Positions 1 to 4,495 of a DNA stretch of 5,244 nucleotides are shown in pieces. The notes below the pieces were generated by a model. The model saw only the letters and a program-made list of their open reading frames with translations. It did no database searches and was not told where the DNA came from. The stretch comes from an uncultured Haemophilus sp. (lineage in GTDB: Bacteria > Pseudomonadota > Gammaproteobacteria > Enterobacterales > Pasteurellaceae), in the NCBI GenBank assembly GCA_902481695.1, contig CABSXY010000139.1:1-5244 (forward strand), given 5' to 3'. The position numbers were made by a program, and so were the translations under genes. Position 1 is the stretch's first letter; the number at the start of each line of letters is the position of its first letter.

Positions 1-875
1 TCTTAATCCAAAATAACCTTGGTTTAGCAGTAGAAGCTGGTTACGATGATTTCGGTCGTGTTAAATTCTTGCGTAACGGTAAAACAAATGTTAAGCACAC
101 TAACCACGGTGCACACTTAAGTGTTAAAGGTAGCTACAACCTTGGTGGTTTAACTTCTGCTTTAGAAGGTTTAGACTTCTACGGTCGTGCTGGTGCAGCT
201 TTAGTTCGTTCAGACTATAAAGTATACAACTCAAAAGGCGCTCGCGTTCGTGGTGCAGGTGAGCACAGCTTACGTGTTTCTCCAATGTTCGCAGCTGGTT
301 TCGAATATGCATTACCATCTTTACCAGAGTTAGCATTACGTCTTGAATATCAATGGTTAGCTCGCGTAGGTAAATTACGTACTGGCGCTACTGAGAACAG
401 CTCTGTAGATTACAACCCATGGATCGGTTCTATCAACGCTGGTTTATCTTACCGTTTCGGTCAAGGTGCTGCTCCAGTTGTTGCACCTGAAGTTGTAAGC
501 AAAACTTTCAACTTAAGCTCTGATGTAACTTTCGCTTTCGGTAAAGCTAACTTAAAACCACAAGCTAAAGCAACTTTAGACGGTATCTATGGTGAAATCG
601 CTCAAATCAACAACGCTAATGTAGCTGTTGCTGGTTATACAGACCGTATCGGTAAAGATGCACCAAACTTAAAATTATCACAACGTCGTGCAGACTCTGT
701 AGCTAACTACTTAGTAGCTAAAGGTGTTCCAGCTCAAAGCATCTCTGCAGTTGGTCACGGTAAAGCTAACCCAGTTACAGGTTCTACTTGTGACGCGGTT
801 AAAGGTCGTAAAGCGCTTATCGCTTGTTTAGCACCAGACCGTCGTGTTGAAATCGCAGTTAACGGTACTAAATAA
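1..875 (+). CDS. ompA: OmpA family outer membrane protein (P5-like), 5'-truncated by the window edge
   Basis: Major outer membrane porin-like protein that ties the outer membrane to peptidoglycan. The reading frame is open from position 3, so the gene continues off the left edge. The in-frame TTG at 69 lies inside the barrel and is not a start. Visible are the later strands of the N-terminal beta-barrel (up to about 458, ending LSYRF), a short Ala/Pro/Val linker (459-497) and a full OmpA C-terminal domain (504-860). In that domain the TDRIGKD motif places Asp at 642-644, and the LSQRRADSV motif places its second Arg at 687-689. These align with E. coli OmpA D271 and R286, which bind diaminopimelate. 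Two cysteines (789-791 and 825-827) flank a loop before LAPDRRVEI, as in E. coli OmpA where they form a disulfide. Codon use is strongly biased (tta, ggt, cgt, gct), as in highly expressed genes. About 290 residues are visible of the usual roughly 350. Confidence 0.96.
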   Translation, partial: LIQNNLGLAVEAGYDDFGRVKFLRNGKTNVKHTNHGAHLSVKGSYNLGGLTSALEGLDFYGRAGAALVRSDYKVYNSKGARVRGAGEHSLRVSPMFAAGFEYALPSLPELALRLEYQWLARVGKLRTGATENSSVDYNPWIGSINAGLSYRFGQGAAPVVAPEVVSKTFNLSSDVTFAFGKANLKPQAKATLDGIYGEIAQINNANVAVAGYTDRIGKDAPNLKLSQRRADSVANYLVAKGVPAQSISAVGHGKANPVTGSTCDAVKGRKALIACLAPDRRVEIAVNGTK

Positions 876-910
876 TTTTATTTAGTTATCCATTAACGGA
901 TTAACATTAG

Positions 911-940
911 AAGACCTAAACTTCGGTTTAGGTCTTTTCT
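911..940 (+). terminator. Rho-independent terminator of ompA with UUCG tetraloop
   Basis: An 11-bp perfect stem (911-921 pairs with 926-936, AAGACCTAAAC against GTTTAGGTCTT) closes on a TTCG loop, giving the unusually stable C(UUCG)G tetraloop. It is followed by TTTTCTT. It lies 35 bp past the ompA stop and 38 bp before lemA, so it should separate the very strong ompA transcript from the lemA operon. The run of A before and T after the stem may also let it work weakly on the opposite strand. Confidence 0.92.
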
Positions 941-977
941 TATATAAATTAAACCTATAAATTGAAGGAATTTTTGA

Positions 978-1559
978 ATGAAAAAGTGGATTATCTTGAT
1001 TATTATCGCCGTTGCTGCAGGTTTTGGCTTAATGTCTAGCTACAATGGCTTAGTTAAAGCAGAAACTGAAATTGATTCTGTTTGGGCAAATGTTGAATCA
1101 TCTTATCAACGTCGTGCTGATTTAATTCCAAACTTAGTGAATACTGTAAAAGGTCAAGCTAATTTTGAACAACAAACATTAACCAATGTAATCGAAGCGC
1201 GTGCAAAAGCGACACAAACTAAAATTGATCCGTCTAATTTAACGGAAGAACAATTAAACGAATTCCAACAAAACCAAAATCAAGTAGGCTCAGCATTATC
1301 TCGTTTACTTGTTACTGTAGAACAATACCCACAATTAAAAGCGAACGAAGGCTTTATGAACTTACAAGCGCAACTTGAAGGTACAGAAAACCGTATCAAT
1401 GTCGCTCGTAATAAATTTAATGAAGCAGCGCGTATTTATAATGAAAAAGTACGTCAATTCCCAACTAAATTAGCTGCAATGATTTTTGGTTTTAAAGCTA
1501 AACCTTACTTTAAATCAGCTACTGGCGCTGAAAACGCACCAACTGTAAACTTTAACTAA
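978..1559 (+). CDS. lemA: LemA family protein
   Basis: A 193-residue single-span membrane protein with a helical-bundle body; molecular function is not established for the family. The N-terminal anchor is residues 4-20, preceded by two Lys, so the positive-inside rule puts the body outside the cytoplasm (inference). Family landmarks are clear: the YNGLV motif at 22-26, W36, the QRRADLIPNLV block at 44-54, VKG at 57-59, and near the C-terminus a RINVARNKFNEAARIYNEKV block followed by FP and a KPYF motif. Length is normal for LemA. The start is supported by AAGGAA at 965-970, 7 bases before the ATG. It is the first gene of a three-gene run with two TPM-domain genes, an arrangement often seen for lemA. 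No convincing -35 is visible; an AT-rich TATAAA at 943-948 could be a -10. Read-through from ompA should be small because of the terminator. Confidence 0.93.
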   Translation: MKKWIILIIIAVAAGFGLMSSYNGLVKAETEIDSVWANVESSYQRRADLIPNLVNTVKGQANFEQQTLTNVIEARAKATQTKIDPSNLTEEQLNEFQQNQNQVGSALSRLLVTVEQYPQLKANEGFMNLQAQLEGTENRINVARNKFNEAARIYNEKVRQFPTKLAAMIFGFKAKPYFKSATGAENAPTVNFN

Positions 1560-1568
1560 GGTTTATCT

Positions 1569-2018
1569 ATGCCATTCTTTTCCAGAATTCCGGTAGATAA
1601 AAAGCAAATCGAGGCGGCGATTAGTCGCCTCGAAAGCTTAAGTTCGGCTGAGTTACGTGTTTATATTGAACGCAAAGTACCAAAGGCTTCAGAACAACTG
1701 TCTGCAATGGAACGTGCTTTAGAAGTCTTTGACGAACTGGAAATGCATAAAACAGCGGCACAAAATGCCGTGTTGATTTATGTGGGATATAAAAATCATC
1801 TTTGTGCAATCGTAGGTGATAAAGGCATTCATCAATTTGTTGATGTGGCTTATTGGCAGTTACAATGCGATTTAATGATTGAGCAGTTTAAACAAAAAGC
1901 TTATACACAAGGCATTGTCGATGCGATTGATCGTATCAGTGATATTTTATCTCGCCATTTCCCTATTCAGCCTAATGATGTGAATGAATTATCGAATGAG
2001 GTAATTATTAATGGCTAA
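1569..2018 (+). CDS. Small TPM-domain protein, probably cytoplasmic
   Basis: A 149-residue protein consisting almost only of a TPM (TLP18.3/Psb32/MOLO-1) domain. Recognisable blocks are SSAELRVYIE at 25-34, VFDELEMHKTAAQNAVLIYV at 53-72, and an AIVGDKGIH segment at 80-88, followed by helices around QFKQKAYTQGIVDAIDRI at 107-123. There is no signal peptide or membrane segment, so it should stay in the cytoplasm, unlike the next gene product. Its Shine-Dalgarno (AAGG, 1558-1561) overlaps the lemA stop codon, and its 3' end overlaps the next gene by 8 bp, so translation of the three genes is probably coupled. A strong hairpin lies inside the gene (1609-1633). The TPM assignment rests on motif recognition; biochemical function is unknown. 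Confidence 0.85.
   Translation: MPFFSRIPVDKKQIEAAISRLESLSSAELRVYIERKVPKASEQLSAMERALEVFDELEMHKTAAQNAVLIYVGYKNHLCAIVGDKGIHQFVDVAYWQLQCDLMIEQFKQKAYTQGIVDAIDRISDILSRHFPIQPNDVNELSNEVIING
1609..1633 (+). other. Strong intragenic hairpin near the 5' end of the small TPM gene
   Basis: TCGAGGCG (1609-1616) pairs perfectly with CGCCTCGA (1626-1633). The stem extends inward by a G-T wobble (1617/1625) and a C-G pair (1618/1624) around the 5-base loop GATTA. The result is a 10-bp, GC-rich stem about 40 bases into an otherwise AT-rich gene. No T-run follows, so it is not an intrinsic terminator. It encodes an ordinary stretch of the TPM protein (around EAAISRLE). It could be a processing or translation-modulating structure, or could be chance. 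Confidence 0.5.
1998..2001 (+). promoter_or_regulatory. Shine-Dalgarno that decides the start of the secreted TPM gene
   Basis: GAGG at 1998-2001 lies 9 bases before the ATG at 2011. A second in-frame ATG at 2032 would give a more conventional signal-peptide start (MKSAVIF), but it is preceded only by an AT-rich run without a Shine-Dalgarno. The first ATG is therefore preferred, giving the 8-bp overlap with the upstream gene. Confidence 0.6.
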
Positions 2019-2811
2019 GCTTTTATCTTTTATGAAAAGTGCGGTTATTTTTAGCCTTGTTTTTTTTGCTCAAATGGTTGTTGCAGCAGAATTTCCGCCT
2101 GCACCAAATCCTTTCCATTACATAAACGATTACACCAACACACTTTCATCAGAACATAAGCAAATTTTAGAAAATAAATTGATTGCTTATAGCAAAGAAA
2201 CGAGTTCACAAATCGCCGTCGTTTTGGTTCCTACAACCGGTGAATATGAAATTGCTGATTATACTTTTGCTTTAGGTGATAAATGGGGCATTGGACGAAA
2301 AAATCTGAACAATGGCGTGTTGATGCTGATTGCGAAGGATGATCGCAAAGTCTTTATCGCAACAGGGCAAGGTTTAGAAGGTGTATTGCCGGATGCTTTT
2401 TTATCGCAAGTCATCCGTTCGGCAATTTTGCCACAATTTAAACAAGGCCAATATGCGCAAGGTATTAATGATGGCTTAAACCAAATTATCGCGGCAAGTA
2501 AAGGCGAGTTTGATGCGGCACAAGTTGAAGAAGATGCGTTCGATAAGTATATCCCATTCTTAATGGTATTGGCGTTTATTGCCATTGTATTATTTGGTGA
2601 ATTCCAATATCACAAAGATGAAGTATATATTAGCCCGAATCAACGTGACCAGCTGAATAAAATCATTCGTCAAAGTACGATTTCTCGTCGCCGTGGTGGC
2701 GGTTCCGGTTTCGGAGGCGGATTTGGTGGAGGCTTCGGTGGCGGTGGTTCTTCCGGTGGTGGCTTTGGCGGCGGTAGCTTTGGCGGCGGTGGAGCTGGTG
2801 GAAGTTGGTAA
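2011..2811 (+). CDS. Secreted, membrane-anchored TPM-domain protein with Gly-rich tail (YgcG-type)
   Basis: A 266-residue protein of the TPM/YgcG type. Order of parts: a signal peptide (1-26, likely cleaved after VAA); a mature N-terminus EFPPAPNP; the TPM domain about 36-165, with DYTNTLS at 40-46, FALGDKWGIG at 86-95, NNGVLMLIAKDDRKVFIATG at 100-119 and GLEGVLPDAF at 121-130; a membrane span about 181-196; a charged stretch with RRR at 226-228; and a Gly/Phe/Ser tail (229-265) ending GGSW, the typical ending of this family. The predicted topology puts the TPM domain in the periplasm and the tail in the cytoplasm (inference). It overlaps the previous gene by 8 bp and is the last gene of the lemA operon. 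An uptake signal lies in its signal-peptide coding region. Biochemical function is unknown; some plant TPM proteins are reported as phosphatases. Confidence 0.93.
   Translation: MAKLLSFMKSAVIFSLVFFAQMVVAAEFPPAPNPFHYINDYTNTLSSEHKQILENKLIAYSKETSSQIAVVLVPTTGEYEIADYTFALGDKWGIGRKNLNNGVLMLIAKDDRKVFIATGQGLEGVLPDAFLSQVIRSAILPQFKQGQYAQGINDGLNQIIAASKGEFDAAQVEEDAFDKYIPFLMVLAFIAIVLFGEFQYHKDEVYISPNQRDQLNKIIRQSTISRRRGGGSGFGGGFGGGFGGGGSSGGGFGGGSFGGGGAGGSW
2037..2045 (+). repeat. DNA uptake signal sequence, Hin type, + orientation
   Basis: Exact 9-base core AAGTGCGGT, followed by T, then ATTTTT and, one spacer later, a second T-rich tract (GTTTTTTTT). This matches the extended Haemophilus uptake-signal pattern of a core plus two AT-rich segments. 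It is within the signal-peptide coding part of the secreted TPM gene, where it encodes SAVIF. Confidence 0.9.
2695..2805 (+). repeat. Low-complexity Gly-rich coding repeat
   Basis: About 37 codons are almost all GGN, broken by Phe, Ser and one Ala, built from GGTGGC / GGCGGT / TTTGGTGGA-like units. The G+T-rich strand bias is sharply unlike the rest of the window. It encodes the cytoplasmic or interface tail of the TPM protein. Imperfect repeats of this kind can change length by slippage; length changes in multiples of three would be tolerated. Confidence 0.8.
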
Positions 2812-2821
2812 GACCAAGTCT

Positions 2822-2850
2822 TTCACTCAGGTTCTATCTTATGCTAGAAT
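2822..2850 (+). promoter_or_regulatory. Predicted sigma-70 promoter of grxD (extended -10)
   Basis: TAGAAT (2845-2850, 5 of 6 to TATAAT) is preceded directly by TGC, an extended -10 TGN motif. TTCACT (2822-2827, 4 of 6 to TTGACA) lies at the ideal 17-base spacing. Transcription should begin near 2857, leaving a leader of about 30 bases. It lies just downstream of the TPM gene stop, so grxD has its own promoter even if some lemA-operon transcripts read through. Confidence 0.7.
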
Positions 2851-2886
2851 AGCGCCCTATTCAGACTTATTTGAACAAGGAACATT

Positions 2887-3213
2887 ATGGAAACGTTAGA
2901 CAAAATCAAAAAACAAATCGCTGAAAACCCAATTTTAATTTACATGAAAGGTTCACCAAAATTACCTTCTTGTGGTTTCTCTGCGCGTGCATCTGAAGCA
3001 TTAATGAATTGCAAAGTGCCTTTCGGCTATGTTGATATTCTTCAACACCCAGATATTCGTGCTGAATTACCGGCTTATGCAAACTGGCCAACTTTCCCAC
3101 AATTATGGGTAGAAGGTGAGTTAATTGGTGGTTGTGATATTATTTTAGAAATGTATCAAGCTGGCGAACTTCAAACTTTATTAAGCGAAGTAGCGGCTAA
3201 ACATCAAGCTTAA
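2887..3213 (+). CDS. grxD: Monothiol glutaredoxin, CGFS type (Grx4)
   Basis: A 108-residue monothiol glutaredoxin that, as a glutathione-coordinated dimer or with BolA-type partners, holds and passes on [2Fe-2S] clusters in the cytoplasm. The active site CGFS is at residues 29-32, with K21 and the family segment MKGSPKLPSCGFS before it. The glutathione-binding blocks follow: the WPTFPQLWV segment (67-75) with cis-Pro P71, and GGCDI (81-85). Length matches E. coli GrxD (about 115). AAGGAA at 2877-2882 precedes the ATG at normal spacing. It has its own promoter and is followed by an intrinsic terminator, so it is probably monocistronic. In H. influenzae the homologue directly follows ompA as far as I recall; here three genes separate them. 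Confidence 0.96.
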   Translation: METLDKIKKQIAENPILIYMKGSPKLPSCGFSARASEALMNCKVPFGYVDILQHPDIRAELPAYANWPTFPQLWVEGELIGGCDIILEMYQAGELQTLLSEVAAKHQA

Positions 3214-3234
3214 TTGACGATAGATTATCAAGAT

Positions 3235-3262
3235 AAACCTGCTTTTTAGCAGGTTTTCTTTT
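3235..3262 (+). terminator. Rho-independent terminator of grxD
   Basis: A 9-bp perfect stem (3235-3243 AAACCTGCT with 3248-3256 AGCAGGTTT) closes on a TTTT loop and runs into TTTTCTTTT. It begins 22 bp past the grxD stop and isolates grxD from the thiamine leader. Confidence 0.9.
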
Positions 3263-3289
3263 GCTCAAAAAATGATAAACCAGATATAA

Positions 3290-3311
3290 AAGTGTGATCG
3301 GATTAACATTT
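3290..3311 (+). promoter_or_regulatory. Candidate CRP (cAMP receptor protein) site
   Basis: The 16-base core TGTGATCGGATTAACA (3293-3308) has a perfect left half TGTGA, a 6-base spacer and TAACA on the right (4 of 5 to TCACA). It is flanked by AA on the left and TTT on the right as in the 22-base consensus. The centre at 3300.5 is about 60.5 bases before a start at 3361, a class I activator position if the promoter given below is right. This is prediction from sequence only. Confidence 0.45.
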
Positions 3312-3325
3312 TTAAATGAAATAAC

Positions 3326-3354
3326 TTGTTGATTAAATTTCCTTAAGATAGACT
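3326..3354 (+). promoter_or_regulatory. Candidate promoter of the thiamine transport operon
   Basis: TTGTTG (3326-3331) and TAGACT (3349-3354, 4 of 6) are 17 bases apart and would start RNA near 3361, right at riboswitch helix P1. The -35 matches only in TTG, which fits an activator-dependent promoter with the CRP-like site upstream. An alternative -10 is TAAGAT (3344-3349), which lacks a good -35 and would start RNA near 3356. Confidence 0.35.
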
Positions 3355-3361
3355 ACATCGC

Positions 3362-3439
3362 GTTAGTCGGGGTGCCTATATTAATGGCTGAGAAATACCC
3401 GTGAACCTGAAACAGATAATGCTGGCGTAGGAAACTAAT
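3362..3439 (+). ncRNA. TPP riboswitch aptamer (Thi box)
   Basis: Senses thiamine pyrophosphate and represses the downstream thiamine importer. The conserved elements are all present in order. P1 is 3362-3367 with 3434-3439 (one G-U). They are followed by CGGGGTGC (3368-3375), a short P3 made of GCC 3374-3376 and GGC 3386-3388, and the pyrimidine-sensing CTGAGA (3388-3393). Then come ACCCGTGAACCTGA (3397-3410), P5 CAG/CTG (3413-3415 with 3422-3424) around loop ATAATG (3416-3421), and GGCGTAGGAAACTA (3424-3437). P3 is short. The aptamer ends 46 bases before the thiB start codon, leaving space for an expression platform. Confidence 0.97.
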
Positions 3440-3444
3440 CATCT

Positions 3445-3488
3445 CATTATGCTGTTTCGTTATGCAAAAATAAGGAGAACGCATAATG
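3445..3488 (+). promoter_or_regulatory. Predicted riboswitch expression platform that sequesters the thiB start codon
   Basis: CATTATGC (3445-3452) is a perfect complement of GCATAATG (3481-3488), which contains the thiB ATG at 3486. A second copy, CGTTATGC (3458-3465), pairs with the same segment with one G-U. Either hairpin hides the start codon in the stem and places the Shine-Dalgarno in the loop. No GC stem followed by a T-run lies between the aptamer and the gene, so control is more likely translational (perhaps with Rho) than by intrinsic termination. Aptamer loop L5 (ATAATG, 3416-3421) can pair with CATTAT (3445-3450) and so could compete in the ligand-free state. Confidence 0.55.
3472..3477 (+). 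promoter_or_regulatory. thiB Shine-Dalgarno, in the loop of the predicted start-codon hairpin
   Basis: AAGGAG at 3472-3477, 8 bases before the ATG at 3486, is a strong ribosome-binding site and fixes the thiB start. It lies in the loop of both alternative hairpins of the expression platform. Confidence 0.85.
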
Positions 3489-4490
3489 AACAAAACGCTT
3501 CCCATTTTAACCGCACTTTTTACTGCTTCCGCTTTCGCTTTCGCACAAGCTGCTCCTCAAACATTAGATGTTTATACTTATGATTCATTTAGTGCTGATT
3601 GGAGTGCCGGACCAAAAGTTAAAGCAGCTTTTGAACAACAATTCCCGCAATGTAAGCTGAATTATGTGGCTTTTGACAATAATGGCACCTTGTTTAACCG
3701 TGTTCGTCTAGAAGGTAAAAAAATTAAGGCGGACGTGGTGCTCGGGTTAGATAGTTATCAAATTGAAGAGGCACAAAAACTCAATATTTTTGAGCCAAAT
3801 AAAGTGGATTTAAGCCAGTTACGTTTACCAATTAAATGGGAAAATCACACGTTCTTACCATTTGATTATGCGCAATATGCATTTATTTATGATAAAAATA
3901 AGTTAGCTAACCCACCAAAAAGCTTAAAAGAATTAGTTGAGCGTCAAGATCTTAAAGTGTTATATCAAGATCCGCGTACAAGCAGTATTGGACGTGGTCT
4001 ATTACTTTGGATGAATGCCGTTTATCCAGCAGCAGATGTCGCAAATGCTTGGAAAACCCTTTCTAAACATACGGTCACGGTTACAAAAGGTTGGACTGAG
4101 TCTTATGGCGCCTTCTTAAAAGGCGAAGGTGATCTGGTTTTAAGCGTCAATACTTCACCGATTTACCATATTCTTTCTGAACAAAAAGACAATTATGTGG
4201 CAACGGAATTTGCAGAGGGTAGCGTATTACAAGTTGAAGTCGCGGCAAAAGTCGCTAACCGTAATAATGCCTGTGCTGATGAATTTTTAGGATTCTTACT
4301 TTCACCGCAAGCTCAAGCGGATATTGCTAAAAATAATGTGATGTTACCTGTGGTAGAGACCAATATCGAAAGTCATATTGATGCGCTTAATTCTCGCGCA
4401 AAATCAATGCGTATTTTAGATACCACAATGGTGACAAGTGAGCAGCTTAAAGGCTGGATCAATCAATGGCAAAAAGCTTTATCTAAGTAG
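3486..4490 (+). CDS. thiB: Thiamine/TPP ABC transporter periplasmic binding protein ThiB
   Basis: Periplasmic solute-binding protein (334 residues) of the ThiBPQ importer for thiamine, thiamine phosphate and TPP. It has a signal peptide (about 1-22, N-region MNK, cleavage near AQA/AP). The mature protein starts with the family motif LDVYTYDSF (27-35), then DVVLGLD at 83-89, LPFDYA at 124-129 and the ligand-site block QDPRTSSIGRGLLLWM at 161-176. The next blocks are VTKGWTESYGAFLKGEGDLVLS (199-220, with W203 and Y207), TSPIYHIL at 223-230 and QVEVAAK at 249-255; the protein ends WINQWQKALSK. These align closely with E. coli ThiB (327 residues), so full length and TPP binding are likely. There are two cysteines, C56 and C263. 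It is preceded by a TPP riboswitch and followed after 5 bp by thiP. A reverse-oriented uptake signal lies in its signal-peptide region. Confidence 0.97.
   Translation: MNKTLPILTALFTASAFAFAQAAPQTLDVYTYDSFSADWSAGPKVKAAFEQQFPQCKLNYVAFDNNGTLFNRVRLEGKKIKADVVLGLDSYQIEEAQKLNIFEPNKVDLSQLRLPIKWENHTFLPFDYAQYAFIYDKNKLANPPKSLKELVERQDLKVLYQDPRTSSIGRGLLLWMNAVYPAADVANAWKTLSKHTVTVTKGWTESYGAFLKGEGDLVLSVNTSPIYHILSEQKDNYVATEFAEGSVLQVEVAAKVANRNNACADEFLGFLLSPQAQADIAKNNVMLPVVETNIESHIDALNSRAKSMRILDTTMVTSEQLKGWINQWQKALSK
3510..3518 (-). repeat. DNA uptake signal sequence, Hin type, - orientation
   Basis: ACCGCACTT on the + strand is an exact AAGTGCGGT core on the - strand, followed there by TAAAAT as the first AT-rich segment. 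It is within the thiB signal-peptide coding region and encodes TALF. Confidence 0.88.
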
Positions 4491-4495
4491 TGTTA

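Noticed and set aside
69..71. TTG as a start of the OmpA-family gene
   Set aside because: The frame is open to position 3 and the 22 codons before it continue the beta-barrel sequence, so the gene is simply cut by the window edge.
124..336. Antisense reading frame inside ompA
   Set aside because: It lies opposite a strongly supported, codon-biased gene and resembles no known protein; the same holds for antisense frames at 1621-1809, 2259-2585 and 2906-3100.
943..961. TATAAA boxes before lemA (943-948 and 956-961) as a promoter
   Set aside because: No acceptable -35 is found at 16-18 bases, and the second would start RNA within the ribosome site. The lemA promoter remains unassigned.
2810..2822. 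Short inverted repeat AAGAC-CAA-GTCTT at the end of the TPM gene as a terminator
   Set aside because: Only 5 bp with a 3-base loop and no T-run; too weak, so read-through into grxD is possible.
2590..2826. Antisense reading frame rich in Thr and Ala opposite the Gly-rich tail, and a + strand Val/Ala frame at 2693-2899
   Set aside because: Both are shadows of the GGN repeat read in other frames; no ribosome site or family match.
3303..3308. TTAACA as a -35 box
   Set aside because: It matches 5 of 6 but has no -10 at suitable distance, and it is better explained as the right half of the CRP-like site.
4109..4125. Inverted repeat CGCCTT/AAGGCG inside thiB
   Set aside because: A 6-bp stem in conserved coding sequence with no T-run; likely chance.
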